Below, in pieces: positions 15,976 through 25,073 of a stretch of 64,000 nt of DNA. The stretch spans positions 186,001 through 250,000 of the forward strand of contig NZ_JBHZRJ010000005.1 in the NCBI RefSeq assembly GCF_043641555.1, in the 5' to 3' direction. The position numbers were made by a program, and so were the translations under genes. The notes under the pieces are model-generated. The model had not been told where the DNA came from. It searched no databases and was given only the letters and a program-made list of their open reading frames with translations. The first letter of the stretch is position 1; every line of letters starts with the position of its first letter. Source of the DNA: Saccharospirillum alexandrii_A (GTDB lineage Bacteria; Pseudomonadota; Gammaproteobacteria; Pseudomonadales; Natronospirillaceae).

Positions 15976-16000
15976 GGAGCCTCGGTCAGAGGTTCCCTAG
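15972..16000. terminator. Hairpin over two convergent stop codons
   Basis: CTAGGGAGCCTC (15972-15983) pairs with GAGGTTCCCTAG (15989-16000) with one G-T wobble and a five-base loop. The stem includes both the stop codon of the TVP38 gene (15973-15975) and that of the GT4 fusion gene (15997-15999). It probably serves as a bidirectional terminator, though no T-tract is evident. Confidence 0.6.
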
Positions 16001-18225
16001 CTGAGCTCCTTAGCACGGCGGGCCAACAGTTCACTGTAAAACCGGTTGATGTGTTCTGCGAAGGCATCGGTATCGTAGTGGCTGGCGAAGTCCACCGCCC
16101 GTTCTGCGAACTCGGCGCGGACGTCATCGTGTTCGATCAGGTACTGCACGCGCTCGACCCACAGGTCCACCCGGTCAAACGTTTTAAAGCCGGTTTGGCC
16201 ATCCTGTATCACATCATCGGTGCCGCTGGAGCGAACCGCCACCACAGGCAGACCGGCGGCCATTGCTTCCAGTATCACCATGCCCTGGGTTTCTGATTTC
16301 GACGCGAACACAAAAACATCGGCCAGTTGATAATAGTCGGGAATGGTATCCGGGCTGACGGCTCCCACCAGCGTCACCGATGCCTGCAGACCCAGCGCCT
16401 CAATTTTTTCTTCCAGCACCGGGCGTTCGTCGCCCTCGCCCACCAGCAGCAAGCGCACGTTTTTATCCGTTTTCTGTTGCAGCTGTTGCATGGCATCGAT
16501 CAAAAAGGCCACGTTCTTTTCCTTGCCCAGCCGCGACACACTGACCAGCACACGGTCGGTCTTTTCAATCTGAAAATGCGCCTTGAGCTCGGCGATCCGG
16601 TTGTCATTGCGCTGGTTAAACCGTTCGAAATCAATACCGGTCGGTTGCACACACACTGGCGATTTCACGCCAATCAGGCGCAGGTATTCCTCCGTTGACA
16701 CCGTCGGCACAATCACCCCATCGCAGCGATTGCAAAACCGCCGAATCAGTTCATGCGAAATAACGTTCCGGAAAATACGCCCCGGCAACGGCACATAATG
16801 CGCGTACATTTCAAGACGGGTATGGTAGGTGTATACAGAAACCACCCTGTTTCGCCGGGCCAGCCACAAACCAATGGACCCGAGCCAGAACGGATGATGC
16901 AAATGCACGATGTCTGGTTTGTATTCCCGAAACAGCCTGAAAATACTGCGTTGAAAGACATTGGCGAGCCGGAACTCGCGCTTGCTGCCAAAGGCGGCGA
17001 GCGTTCTGACACGCAGTGTGTCTTCCCTTGGCTCGCCCTCCTGGTCGTACCGGGGCGCGACCACTTTTACCTCATGCCCATGCGCTTTCAAACCGCGCAA
17101 TAACCGCTCGATAGAAATGGTCACGCCGGAAATAAACGGGAAGAAATTGTTGGTGAAAAACAGGACCCGCTTCGGCTGATCACGCCAGGGCGTGTCGTCA
17201 ATGGCGTACTGGGAATAGAAATCCCGGTCTTCAAACAGGGTTTCACGTAGTTTGAGGCCGATCAGCACCAACAAGCTGAGAATGATCAGAAAACGCCCGA
17301 AACTGACGTAAAAGAAGGTATAGACCGAAGACCAGAGACTCTCGATGGTGCGATACCAGGAGGTTTCAAAAATATCGAGGTGCCGCACTTCAGCGAACAC
17401 CTCATCGGCTTCTACCCGGACTCTCAGATAGTGATGGAAGCTGTTTTCGTCGTCGATGATCAGACCGCCGCCACCGCCCGTGGTAACGTAGCGTACGCCT
17501 TCAATAGTCTGATCGTAGTAAACCGATATCTGCGATGAAAATACGATGTCCACCTGGTGGGTTTCAAACAGGGCTCTCATCTCGGCCCCCACCCGGTCGT
17601 TCTCGAAATAGCTGTCTTTCTGAAAAATCGGCGTGTTGTGCGCCGGCGGATGAACCGGCGAGCCGATAAACACAAAATGGTGCTCCGCTTCAGACGTCGA
17701 CAACTCATGCTCAAGCCAGTCCAGTTGCCAGTTGTAAGCCGTGTTGTCGGTGCTGTCGAGAAAGATGAACTTGGCATTGGCGGCAGCGAAGGAATAGAAA
17801 TGCGGGCCATACTGTTCATAGAACCGCAACCGACCCAGTTCATCGTCTTCATTTTTGCCGTAAGTGAGCAACCAGGGCTGGTTCAGATAGGAGAATATGG
17901 TGTAAACCGAGCGGTAATTCTCGGCGGCTCCCCCGCTGACCGCGTTACCGGCAGACACGGTGAATTCCGATTCACTGGCATTGATGACCGGTATGATCTG
18001 GTCCTGAAAAATACTGACCGAGTTATTGACGTTGCCGACGACCGAAAACTCAAAACGCTCGCGACCGTCGAGCCGGTCCTGAATACGCTCGATCTGGCCA
18101 GCATGCATCGAACTGACTTTCGGCTCGGAGAAGTTCAGATACAGCTGGTACGCCAACAACGCGGCGATTACACCGATATTGATGTAATACAAAGTACGTT
18201 TGGTCGATTTGCGCACGTCTGGCAC
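15997..18225 (-). CDS. Membrane-anchored pseudo-metallophosphoesterase / GT4 glycosyltransferase fusion
   Basis: 742 residues. TM1 is at 14-31. A calcineurin-like metallophosphoesterase fold at about 57-285 lies between TM1 and TM2 (302-325) and should be periplasmic. A cytoplasmic GT4 domain follows (352-740) with TNNFFPFISGVTISIERL, IVHLHHPFWLG (439-449) and the EX7E motif SETQGMVILE (644-653), much like diacylglycerol glucosyltransferases. Metal-ligand motifs of the first domain look lost: GNVN (64-67) for GDxx, SAGN (91-94) for xxGD, GKNED (123-127) for GNHE, GSPVHPP (188-194) for HxPxxP, and SQIS (231-234) for GHxH. The GTG start has AGGGA upstream. Lipid glycosylation is inferred. Confidence 0.8.
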   Translation of the reverse strand: MPDVRKSTKRTLYYINIGVIAALLAYQLYLNFSEPKVSSMHAGQIERIQDRLDGRERFEFSVVGNVNNSVSIFQDQIIPVINASESEFTVSAGNAVSGGAAENYRSVYTIFSYLNQPWLLTYGKNEDDELGRLRFYEQYGPHFYSFAAANAKFIFLDSTDNTAYNWQLDWLEHELSTSEAEHHFVFIGSPVHPPAHNTPIFQKDSYFENDRVGAEMRALFETHQVDIVFSSQISVYYDQTIEGVRYVTTGGGGGLIIDDENSFHHYLRVRVEADEVFAEVRHLDIFETSWYRTIESLWSSVYTFFYVSFGRFLIILSLLVLIGLKLRETLFEDRDFYSQYAIDDTPWRDQPKRVLFFTNNFFPFISGVTISIERLLRGLKAHGHEVKVVAPRYDQEGEPREDTLRVRTLAAFGSKREFRLANVFQRSIFRLFREYKPDIVHLHHPFWLGSIGLWLARRNRVVSVYTYHTRLEMYAHYVPLPGRIFRNVISHELIRRFCNRCDGVIVPTVSTEEYLRLIGVKSPVCVQPTGIDFERFNQRNDNRIAELKAHFQIEKTDRVLVSVSRLGKEKNVAFLIDAMQQLQQKTDKNVRLLLVGEGDERPVLEEKIEALGLQASVTLVGAVSPDTIPDYYQLADVFVFASKSETQGMVILEAMAAGLPVVAVRSSGTDDVIQDGQTGFKTFDRVDLWVERVQYLIEHDDVRAEFAERAVDFASHYDTDAFAEHINRFYSELLARRAKELS

Positions 18226-18455
18226 CTTTTCCCTGTCTGAACAGTGGCCAGTATGGAGGCTGAGTCAGATGCCGTCTACGTTAGCCATTGGTCATCTTCT
18301 GTGTGAGTGAGTTGAAAAGAGGGTGCCAGACTGGCCTGCGGGCTGGTACATTGGAGCACTGCTCAGCCAATACCCTGGGTTTCGGCCCCCGCTGACAACC
18401 CGGCAGGCACCAACCACAATAACAACCTTCCCCAACAGGCGACCAGGCAGGTGAG

Positions 18456-19007
18456 ATGTTGAGTACTTGGACCTTTATGAAGCGCTTTGCGCGGTCACCG
18501 GCGGCCATTGGCAGCATTGTGCCCAGCAGTCGGTTCCTGGTGACCAGGATGCTGGAAAGCGTAGACTGGCAAGCAACCGACCAAATTGTCGAGCTCGGCG
18601 CTGGTACCGGCGTCATCACCGCCGCCATCGATGCCCAGCGCAAACCTGGCTCAACGTTCATCAGTTTTGAGCGCGACGACGACATGCGCCATGAGCTGAA
18701 CGCGCGCTTTCCGGACGTACACACCCATCACGATGCCTTTCTGCTGCCCGATGTTCTGGCCAAACACGATCTGAACGGCGTCGATTGCGTGATATCCGGC
18801 CTGCCGTTTGCCAATTTCGACAATCAGCAACGCCATGCCCTGTTTTCCGACATTCACGCCGCCCTGCGCCCGGGGGGAGTGTTTATCGCCTTTCAGTACA
18901 CCCGGTTGTTGCAACCCTACTTTCTGTCGGTCTACGGTCGCTATGAATGCAAGCGCGTGCTGATCAACATACCCCCTGCGCTGGTCTATTTTTGCACCAA
19001 GCAGTAG
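18456..19007 (+). CDS. PmtA-like SAM-dependent methyltransferase (phospholipid N-methyltransferase type)
   Basis: 183-residue class I methyltransferase. The SAM motif is IVELGAGTGVITAAI (about 44-58). The N-terminal pattern FMKRFARSPAAIGSIVPSSRFL is typical of bacterial phospholipid N-methyltransferases (PmtA) that methylate phosphatidylethanolamine toward phosphatidylcholine. The later motif DCVISGLPFANF is the catalytic-region equivalent of NPPY and is also PmtA-like. It could instead act on another lipid or on RNA, since the fold is shared with rRNA adenine dimethylases. It is divergent from the GT4 fusion, which supports a membrane-lipid context. The ribosome site is weak. Confidence 0.7.
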   Translation: MLSTWTFMKRFARSPAAIGSIVPSSRFLVTRMLESVDWQATDQIVELGAGTGVITAAIDAQRKPGSTFISFERDDDMRHELNARFPDVHTHHDAFLLPDVLAKHDLNGVDCVISGLPFANFDNQQRHALFSDIHAALRPGGVFIAFQYTRLLQPYFLSVYGRYECKRVLINIPPALVYFCTKQ

Positions 19008-19036
19008 CCTGGTGCCAGCAATCCGCAACCGCCCAT

Positions 19037-19078
19037 CCTGAAACATGCCTCCTGAAACATGCCTACTGAACCAAGCCT
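19037..19078. repeat. Short tandem repeat, 14 bp x 3
   Basis: CCTGAAACATGCCT occurs at 19037-19050 and again at 19051-19064, and a degenerate third unit, ACTGAACCAAGCCT, ends at 19078. It lies between the methyltransferase and the aldo/keto reductase genes. I see no function; replication slippage is the likely origin. Confidence 0.75.
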
Positions 19079-19198
19079 CTGATTCAGGGTATGCTCCGCC
19101 CGGCTTTGTTGGCCGATGAATGGCTGCAACAGAGCGTACTAACCATGAAACGCCTTAAAAACGTACACTGCTCACCAAACTGAACAGCGGAGAGCCCC

Positions 19199-20191
19199 AT
19201 GAAAAACCTGAAAGACACCCGTCGCATCGGCCTTGGCTGCATGAACCTGTCGCACGCCTACGGTCCCCGGCCCTCTGAAGCAGACGCCATAACTTTCCTG
19301 AACGAAGCACTGGATCTGGGCTACGACCACCTCGATTCGGCCGCTCTCTATGGCTTTGGCAGCAATGAGTCACTGCTCGGCAAGGCTGTGATGCACCGTC
19401 GCGATGAGTTTTACCTGGCCAGCAAGTGCGGCATGTTCAAGGACGAAACCGGTCAGCGTTCGATCGATGGTCACCCCGATGTGATCAAACAAACCTGTGA
19501 AGATGCCCTGCGCCGCCTGAACACCGAGGTGATCGACCTCTATTACCTGCACCGCTGGGACAAACGCATTCCCATTGAAGAGAGCGTCGGCGCCATGGCC
19601 GACCTGGTGCAACAGGGTAAGGTGCGGCATCTGGGCCTGTCGGAAGTCTCCGCTGATACGCTGGGCAAGGCGCACCGCGAACACCCAATCACCGCCCTGC
19701 AGACGGAATACTCTCTGTGGAGCCGCAACCCGGAAATCGCCGTGCTGCGCGCCTGCGAAGAGCTCGATGTTACCTTTGTCGCCTTCAGCCCACTTGCCCG
19801 GGGTTATCTGAGTGGCGAGCTGACCGACCCCAACCAGCTGCCGGAAAATGACATTCGCCGGAAAATGCCGCGGTTTTCAGAGGAACACTACCCGAAAAAC
19901 CTAACCCTGCTGGACCCGGTCAAGGCGATCGCCGCAGTCCTTGGCATCACTCCGGCACAGCTGACCCTGGCATGGGTGCTGAACCAGACCCCAACCATGG
20001 TCGCCATTCCCGGCACCACCCAGCTCAACCACGCCCGGGACAATCTGGCAGCCGCCGACATTGAATTGAGCGACGACGTTCTGGACGAACTCGACCGGGC
20101 CATCAACCTTGATACCGTCAGCGGCCCGCGCTACGGCAAGGCGACACTGGCCGAGATCGACACCGAGTTGTTCGATAGCGAAAAGGATTAA
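19199..20191 (+). CDS. Aldo/keto reductase
   Basis: 330-residue TIM-barrel oxidoreductase using NADPH to reduce aldehydes or ketones. The catalytic tetrad is readable: D46 and Y51 in HLDSAALYGFGSNE, K76 in LASKCGMF and H118 in YYLHRW. The segment FVAFSPLARGYLSG is characteristic of the AKR family that includes yeast-type pyridoxal reductases and plant-type enzymes. The ATG start is preceded by GGAGAG. The stop overlaps the convergent LysR gene by four bases. The physiological substrate is unknown. Confidence 0.85.
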   Translation: MKNLKDTRRIGLGCMNLSHAYGPRPSEADAITFLNEALDLGYDHLDSAALYGFGSNESLLGKAVMHRRDEFYLASKCGMFKDETGQRSIDGHPDVIKQTCEDALRRLNTEVIDLYYLHRWDKRIPIEESVGAMADLVQQGKVRHLGLSEVSADTLGKAHREHPITALQTEYSLWSRNPEIAVLRACEELDVTFVAFSPLARGYLSGELTDPNQLPENDIRRKMPRFSEEHYPKNLTLLDPVKAIAAVLGITPAQLTLAWVLNQTPTMVAIPGTTQLNHARDNLAAADIELSDDVLDELDRAINLDTVSGPRYGKATLAEIDTELFDSEKD

Positions 20192-21087
20192 CTCTCCATC
20201 TGGGCTGCCACCCTGCGTATATGGCCCGCCAGGATCGCACTGGTGGGCGTTAACGGGCTTTCCCGTCGCTGAACCAGATACAACGACTGGGTAGGCAGCG
20301 GGTCGCTGATGGGGAGTTCCGTCAGCACTGGGGCGTAAAGTGGCTGACGGCTGAACTTGGCCGGCAGCAGCGTCACCGCATCGGAATCCAGGAGGAACGC
20401 CAGAGTACTGGTCAGAGAGTAGGACTCCATCTGCGGTGGCGGCGCGCTCAGGCCAAAGTGCCGGAACAGGTCGATCACCAGCGGGCTGACGTGAGACCCG
20501 GCGCCCACGTGCAACCAGGGGGCGGAGATCAGTTCCGTCAGCTGGCGGCAGTGACGGAACCGACCTTCGCGCCGGGTAATAACCGCCATTTCCATACTCT
20601 GCAAAACGTCCACCTGGAACTCGCTTTCCGGCAAAGATTGCCATAAAGGCGATACGGCAAAATCCAGACTGCCACTGCGCAGTCGCTCCACCGCCTGCTC
20701 CTGCATACCCTCAAAAATATCGAGCCTCACACCCGGGCAATCCCGCTGGAACAACCGGACCGCACGAGCCACCCAGTCTACGGAGGAAGCGGGTGCCAGC
20801 ATAATACGGACCACCCCTTCGCGCTCGCCACGCATCTGCGCCACTTCATCAACGGCTCTTTGGGTCTCATTGACAATGGTTCGGGCACGGCGGGCAAACG
20901 CTTCCCCATAGTCGGTAAGCACGACGCCCTGAGCACTGCGCTGCAACAGTGCCACACCCAATTCCTCTTCCAACTGCCGTAATTTGCGCGAGACACCCGG
21001 CTGCGACAGATTCAACTGACGGGCCGCAGCTCGAATACTGCCGTGCGTTAGCGTAGCCAGGAAGGTTTCTATCAGATCCAGCTTCAT
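20188..21087 (-). CDS. LysR family regulator, divergent from pobA
   Basis: 299 residues with N-terminal helix-turn-helix (about 15-40, SIRAAARQLNLSQPGVSRKL) and a LysR effector domain (about 90-290). It is transcribed away from pobA with about 150 bp between them. An inverted repeat (21097-21117) stands in the gap, so I infer that it controls pobA, probably with 4-hydroxybenzoate or protocatechuate as inducer. PobR proteins of other bacteria belong to several families, so I leave the symbol blank. Confidence 0.82.
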   Translation of the reverse strand: MKLDLIETFLATLTHGSIRAAARQLNLSQPGVSRKLRQLEEELGVALLQRSAQGVVLTDYGEAFARRARTIVNETQRAVDEVAQMRGEREGVVRIMLAPASSVDWVARAVRLFQRDCPGVRLDIFEGMQEQAVERLRSGSLDFAVSPLWQSLPESEFQVDVLQSMEMAVITRREGRFRHCRQLTELISAPWLHVGAGSHVSPLVIDLFRHFGLSAPPPQMESYSLTSTLAFLLDSDAVTLLPAKFSRQPLYAPVLTELPISDPLPTQSLYLVQRRESPLTPTSAILAGHIRRVAAQMES

Positions 21088-21096
21088 CGATACCTA

Positions 21097-21117
21097 TCAG
21101 GTTTTGTTATCACCTGA
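21097..21117. promoter_or_regulatory. Probable LysR-type binding site between lysR and pobA
   Basis: TCAGGT (21097-21102), nine bases, ACCTGA (21112-21117) is a perfect dyad, ten bases from the lysR start and about 120 bp before pobA. Position and symmetry fit a LysR recognition site. Direct evidence of binding is lacking. Confidence 0.5.
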
Positions 21118-21236
21118 GCTATATTGGCATCTTATGGCATCGCCTGGCCAGTGCTACTGTTTCCTGTAGCCGTGCTCACACCCACATTACTGACTGAACG
21201 GTGAACCAATACGGTGCTGTTACGGAGGCTCAACGC

Positions 21237-22424
21237 ATGATCGAATCCAAGACTCAGGTTGCCATTATCGGCGGCGGACCCAGCGGTATGCTGCTGTCGC
21301 TGCTATTGCATCAGGAAGGCATCGACAACGTTGTGCTCGAACGCTCGACCCGGGCGCATGTGCTGTCGCGCATTCGCGCCGGGGTGCTGGAATGGAGCAC
21401 GGTAGAACTGTTGCGCCGGGCCGGGATCGGCAAGCGAATGGACCGCGAAGGTCACGTTCACAATGGCACCCAGGTGGCCTGGGGCGGTGAGCACACCCTG
21501 TTGTTCGACATCAACACCTACACCGGTCGCCATTTGATGGCCTACGGCCAGACCGCCATCACCGAAGACCTGTACCAGGCACACGATGCACTGGGGTCTG
21601 AGGTGCATCATCAGGTCGAACAAGTTGAACTGCATGAGCTGACTGGCCAGCCTTTTGTGACTTACACGCAGGATGGCCAAACACATAGACTCAACTGTGA
21701 TGCGATCGCCGGTTGCGATGGGTTCCATGGCGTGTCGCGTGGCTCCATTCCGGCCAACGTGCAGCGCAATTTCGAGAAGGTGTACCCGTTCGGCTGGCTG
21801 GGCATTCTGTCGGAAACCCCACCGCTGGATGACATCTGGTACATCCAGCATCCCGATGGTTTCGCGCTGGCCTCACAACGCAACCCGATGCTGAGCCGCT
21901 ACTACGTGCAATGCGACCTGAACGACCGGCCGGAAGACTGGTCTGACGAGCGGTTCTGGCAAACGCTGCTGGAACGGATGCCACCGAAGCTGGCCGCCCA
22001 GGTCGTCACCGGGCCGTCCATTGAAAAGTCGATTGCGCCGCTGCGCAGCTTCGTGACGGAACCGATGCGCTACGGTCAGTTATTTCTGGTCGGCGATGCC
22101 GCCCACATTGTGCCACCCACAGGCGCCAAGGGTCTGAACCTGGCGATGTCGGATGTCTATTATTTATGGCGCGCTCTGGTCGGTCGCTACCGGCACAACA
22201 GCGAAGACCTGGTCGATCGCTATTCACAGGTCGCGCTGAAACGAGTCTGGGATACCACCCGATTCAGCTGGTGGGTCACCACCCTGTTGCATCGCTTCCC
22301 GGACCAGACCGACTTTGATCTGCGCACCCGGCTTTCCGAGTTGCAATACCTGTCGGACTCACCGGTGGCCATGCATCAGTTAGCCGAACAATACGGTGGT
22401 TTCCCGATTGAAGACTGGGGCTAG
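21237..22424 (+). CDS. pobA: 4-hydroxybenzoate 3-monooxygenase
   Basis: 395-residue FAD- and NADPH-dependent hydroxylase turning 4-hydroxybenzoate into protocatechuate, which feeds the ligAB ring cleavage encoded 8 kb away. Motifs are GGGPSG (12-17, FAD dinucleotide site), GCDGFHGVSR (the DG motif) and VGDAAHIVPPTGAKGLNLA (the GD motif). The length equals that of the Pseudomonas enzyme. The ATG at 21237 has GGAGG at 21224-21228. The frame is open a little further upstream, but without a ribosome site. It overlaps the convergent TauE gene by four bases. Confidence 0.93.
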   Translation: MIESKTQVAIIGGGPSGMLLSLLLHQEGIDNVVLERSTRAHVLSRIRAGVLEWSTVELLRRAGIGKRMDREGHVHNGTQVAWGGEHTLLFDINTYTGRHLMAYGQTAITEDLYQAHDALGSEVHHQVEQVELHELTGQPFVTYTQDGQTHRLNCDAIAGCDGFHGVSRGSIPANVQRNFEKVYPFGWLGILSETPPLDDIWYIQHPDGFALASQRNPMLSRYYVQCDLNDRPEDWSDERFWQTLLERMPPKLAAQVVTGPSIEKSIAPLRSFVTEPMRYGQLFLVGDAAHIVPPTGAKGLNLAMSDVYYLWRALVGRYRHNSEDLVDRYSQVALKRVWDTTRFSWWVTTLLHRFPDQTDFDLRTRLSELQYLSDSPVAMHQLAEQYGGFPIEDWG

Positions 22425-23197
22425 AACAACTGAATGACGCCGATGCCACTGGTGATCAACAGCACCCAGCCGAGGCCCTGATAGAACCGCGTGGCCTCGG
22501 TTTTTAGCAAGCGGGTATGAAACCGTAATCCCATCACATGACCAATCGCCGCGGCAGGCAGCAACCACAGCTGATGAATCAGTTGCAGATCGACATCGAA
22601 CGCGATAAAGGCCGTCAGCTTGATGCACACCAGAATAAACCAGAGCACAAAGAGGGTGTCACGCAGCTGCAAACGAGGAGTTTTCTGCGACACCACGGCG
22701 ATGATCAACGGTGCGCCGACCAAAGAAGTGCCGCTGATATAACCGCCTAATGCGAGAAAAACGCCATCAAGCCATTTACTGTTGCTGCGAAAGGGCATCT
22801 GCAAAATGTAGGTAATGGAATACAGCCCGACAATGACGAAAATAATGCCACTCATTACCGCATCGGGCAGGGTCAGTAAACCGAACACACCAATCAACTT
22901 GGGAATCAGCAAGATCAGAATCACGGTGCGCAAATAGCGCCAGTTGATGCTGCCCTCAGCATGCTCCGTATCCGTTGCCTTGGGTCGATTGCGATGACTT
23001 TGCCAAACCGTGATCGAGGAGAACACCAGCAGGTGTATCGCAATGATCGGCAGAAACACCACCGGCCGGTCACTGATCAGCAACAGAAACGGCAACGCCA
23101 ATGCCGCCCCGCCAAACCCCAGACCAGAGCGCACAAAACCGCTCCAGACAAAGGTCAGGAAGATACCCGTCAGTTGTAACCAGGAAAGATCAGCCAC
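22421..23197 (-). CDS. TauE/SafE family permease
   Basis: 258-residue membrane protein with about eight hydrophobic segments and the paired repeats of TauE/SafE anion exporters: GFVRSGLGFGGAALALPFLLL in the first half and GGYISGTSLVGAPLIIAVV in the second. Members export sulfite, sulfoacetate or similar organic anions. The SulP gene is next upstream on the same strand (66 bp away), so sulfur-anion handling is possible, though a substrate from the neighbouring aromatic pathway cannot be excluded. Confidence 0.82.
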   Translation of the reverse strand: MADLSWLQLTGIFLTFVWSGFVRSGLGFGGAALALPFLLLISDRPVVFLPIIAIHLLVFSSITVWQSHRNRPKATDTEHAEGSINWRYLRTVILILLIPKLIGVFGLLTLPDAVMSGIIFVIVGLYSITYILQMPFRSNSKWLDGVFLALGGYISGTSLVGAPLIIAVVSQKTPRLQLRDTLFVLWFILVCIKLTAFIAFDVDLQLIHQLWLLPAAAIGHVMGLRFHTRLLKTEATRFYQGLGWVLLITSGIGVIQLF

Positions 23198-23263
23198 GGC
23201 AGGCTCCGTCGAATGGGGAGCACAGTGTAACCGTCTGTCAAAAAAAGTCAGCGTTGGGGTTAA

Positions 23264-25003
23264 TCAAGTTTCGACGGAAGGCGGTTCCGATCGAACCGCC
23301 TGCAACGCTTCATTCAGTGTTGAGAAATACTGACTGACCCCCGGAACCGGTTTTACCTTTGCGCGAGCCAGGGTTTTCAGCGGCTGGAATTGCAGGTCGG
23401 CGATGAAAATACGGGTGTTGTTTCGGCCGCAGTTTGCGATCAGTTTTTCCAGCGCGGCTAGCCCACCGGCATCGAGAATCGGTACGCCATCCATGTACAG
23501 GATGATACCCTGGCGTTGCTGGCACAGTTGCGCAATGTCACCGAATACACGGTCGGCAGCGGCAAAGAACAGGGGCCCGTTAATCTTTAGCGCTGTCCAG
23601 CCTTCCGGCAATTCACCGTCGATTTGTTTGCGGTTTTGGCTGATATCAGTGACGCGGGTCATCTCGGCGATTTCTTTCACAAACAGCACCGCCGCCAGCA
23701 AGATACCGACGGTAATGGCCATGACCATATCGATCAGAACCGTCAGCGAAAAACAGGTCAGGAAGACCCAAATGTCCCCTCTCGGTGCGGTCTTCAGCAG
23801 ATGCACTGCTTTGGGCGCTTCGCTCATGTTCCAGGCCACCATCAGCAACAATGCGGCCATCGCGGGCATGGGCAACCAGGCGAGTACCGGTGTCAATGCC
23901 ACAAGACCCAGCAATACCACACCGGCATGCACCATGGCCGAAACCGGGCTGACCGCACCGTTTTTGAAGTTTGCGGCCGACCGGGCGAGTGCCGCCGTCG
24001 CGGTAATGCCGCCGAAGAAGGGGGTAACGATGTTGCCAATGCCCTGCCCCAGTAACTCACTGTTGGCACTGTGCCGCTTGCCCGACATGCCATCGAGTAC
24101 CACGGCACAAAGCAGAGATTCAATGGCGCCGAGCATGGCAATGGCAAAGGCGGCGGGCAGTAATTCGATGACCAGCGCCCAGCTCAACCCGACCGGCAAG
24201 CCGTCGCCACCAGCGCGCTGCCAGGGCCACTCAAAGGCTGGCAGCACCGGTGGAATGCCCTGCCCCGTCGACCCATCGGCCAGGGAATAACTGAACCGGC
24301 TGCCTATGGTATCGACAGACCAGCCCTGGCTGTTCAGCCACCAGGCGATCAGCGTGCCCACCACCACCGCCGGTAAATGCGCCGGCACGGGCCAGCGCAA
24401 CCGGGGCCAAAGCAGCAGCACGGCAAAGGTGGCGACGGCCACAAACACACTGGGCCAGGCAAGTTCGGGGAGCGACTGTGCCAGTAGCCAGACTTTGTCG
24501 GCGGTGTGTTCCGGCATCGATTCGATCGGTAAACCGAACACATCCTTCACCTGCAGCACGGCGATCACAACGGCGATGCCCGCCGTGAACCCCAGGGTCA
24601 CCGATTCCGGAATGTATTCAATCAGCCGGCCCAGACGCAGCACTGCCAGCCCAACCAGAATCATGCCGGACATCACGGTGGCCAGTAACAGACCGCCCAG
24701 GCCATAGCGCTGGGCAATGGGGTACAGGATAACAACGAAGGCAGCCGTTGGGCCGGAGATGCTGTAGCGGGAACCGCCGGTCAGGGCAATCACAAAGCCG
24801 GCAATGATCGCGGTGTAGAGACCGTATTGAGGGGGCACACCGCTGGCAATCGCCAGGGCCATGGCCAGGGGAATGGCAATAATGCCAACGGTGATGCCCG
24901 CCAGCAGGTCGCGTACCAATTTGCCTGTGGTATAGCCTTCAGCCATTACCTCACGCAGTGCATGGGCTGGCCTCAGGGAAAACAGATGTGCGCGATGGGG
25001 CAT
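23264..25003 (-). CDS. SulP family anion transporter with STAS domain
   Basis: 579 residues: the transport domain (about 20-430, ten or more hydrophobic segments) opens with DLLAGITVGIIAIPLAMALA, the SulP signature. It is followed by a C-terminal cytoplasmic STAS domain (about 450-560, with ILYMDGVPILDAGGLAALEKL). SulP proteins take up sulfate, bicarbonate or dicarboxylates as proton or sodium symporters; the substrate cannot be resolved here. The ATG start is at 25003. It is followed on the same strand by the TauE/SafE permease. Confidence 0.88.
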   Translation of the reverse strand: MPHRAHLFSLRPAHALREVMAEGYTTGKLVRDLLAGITVGIIAIPLAMALAIASGVPPQYGLYTAIIAGFVIALTGGSRYSISGPTAAFVVILYPIAQRYGLGGLLLATVMSGMILVGLAVLRLGRLIEYIPESVTLGFTAGIAVVIAVLQVKDVFGLPIESMPEHTADKVWLLAQSLPELAWPSVFVAVATFAVLLLWPRLRWPVPAHLPAVVVGTLIAWWLNSQGWSVDTIGSRFSYSLADGSTGQGIPPVLPAFEWPWQRAGGDGLPVGLSWALVIELLPAAFAIAMLGAIESLLCAVVLDGMSGKRHSANSELLGQGIGNIVTPFFGGITATAALARSAANFKNGAVSPVSAMVHAGVVLLGLVALTPVLAWLPMPAMAALLLMVAWNMSEAPKAVHLLKTAPRGDIWVFLTCFSLTVLIDMVMAITVGILLAAVLFVKEIAEMTRVTDISQNRKQIDGELPEGWTALKINGPLFFAAADRVFGDIAQLCQQRQGIILYMDGVPILDAGGLAALEKLIANCGRNNTRIFIADLQFQPLKTLARAKVKPVPGVSQYFSTLNEALQAVRSEPPSVET

Positions 25004-25073
25004 GACAGGTAACGGCCTCTACATTAGAAACTCATTATATAACACAGCCGGGGCGCTTCGATAGTGATGCGGA

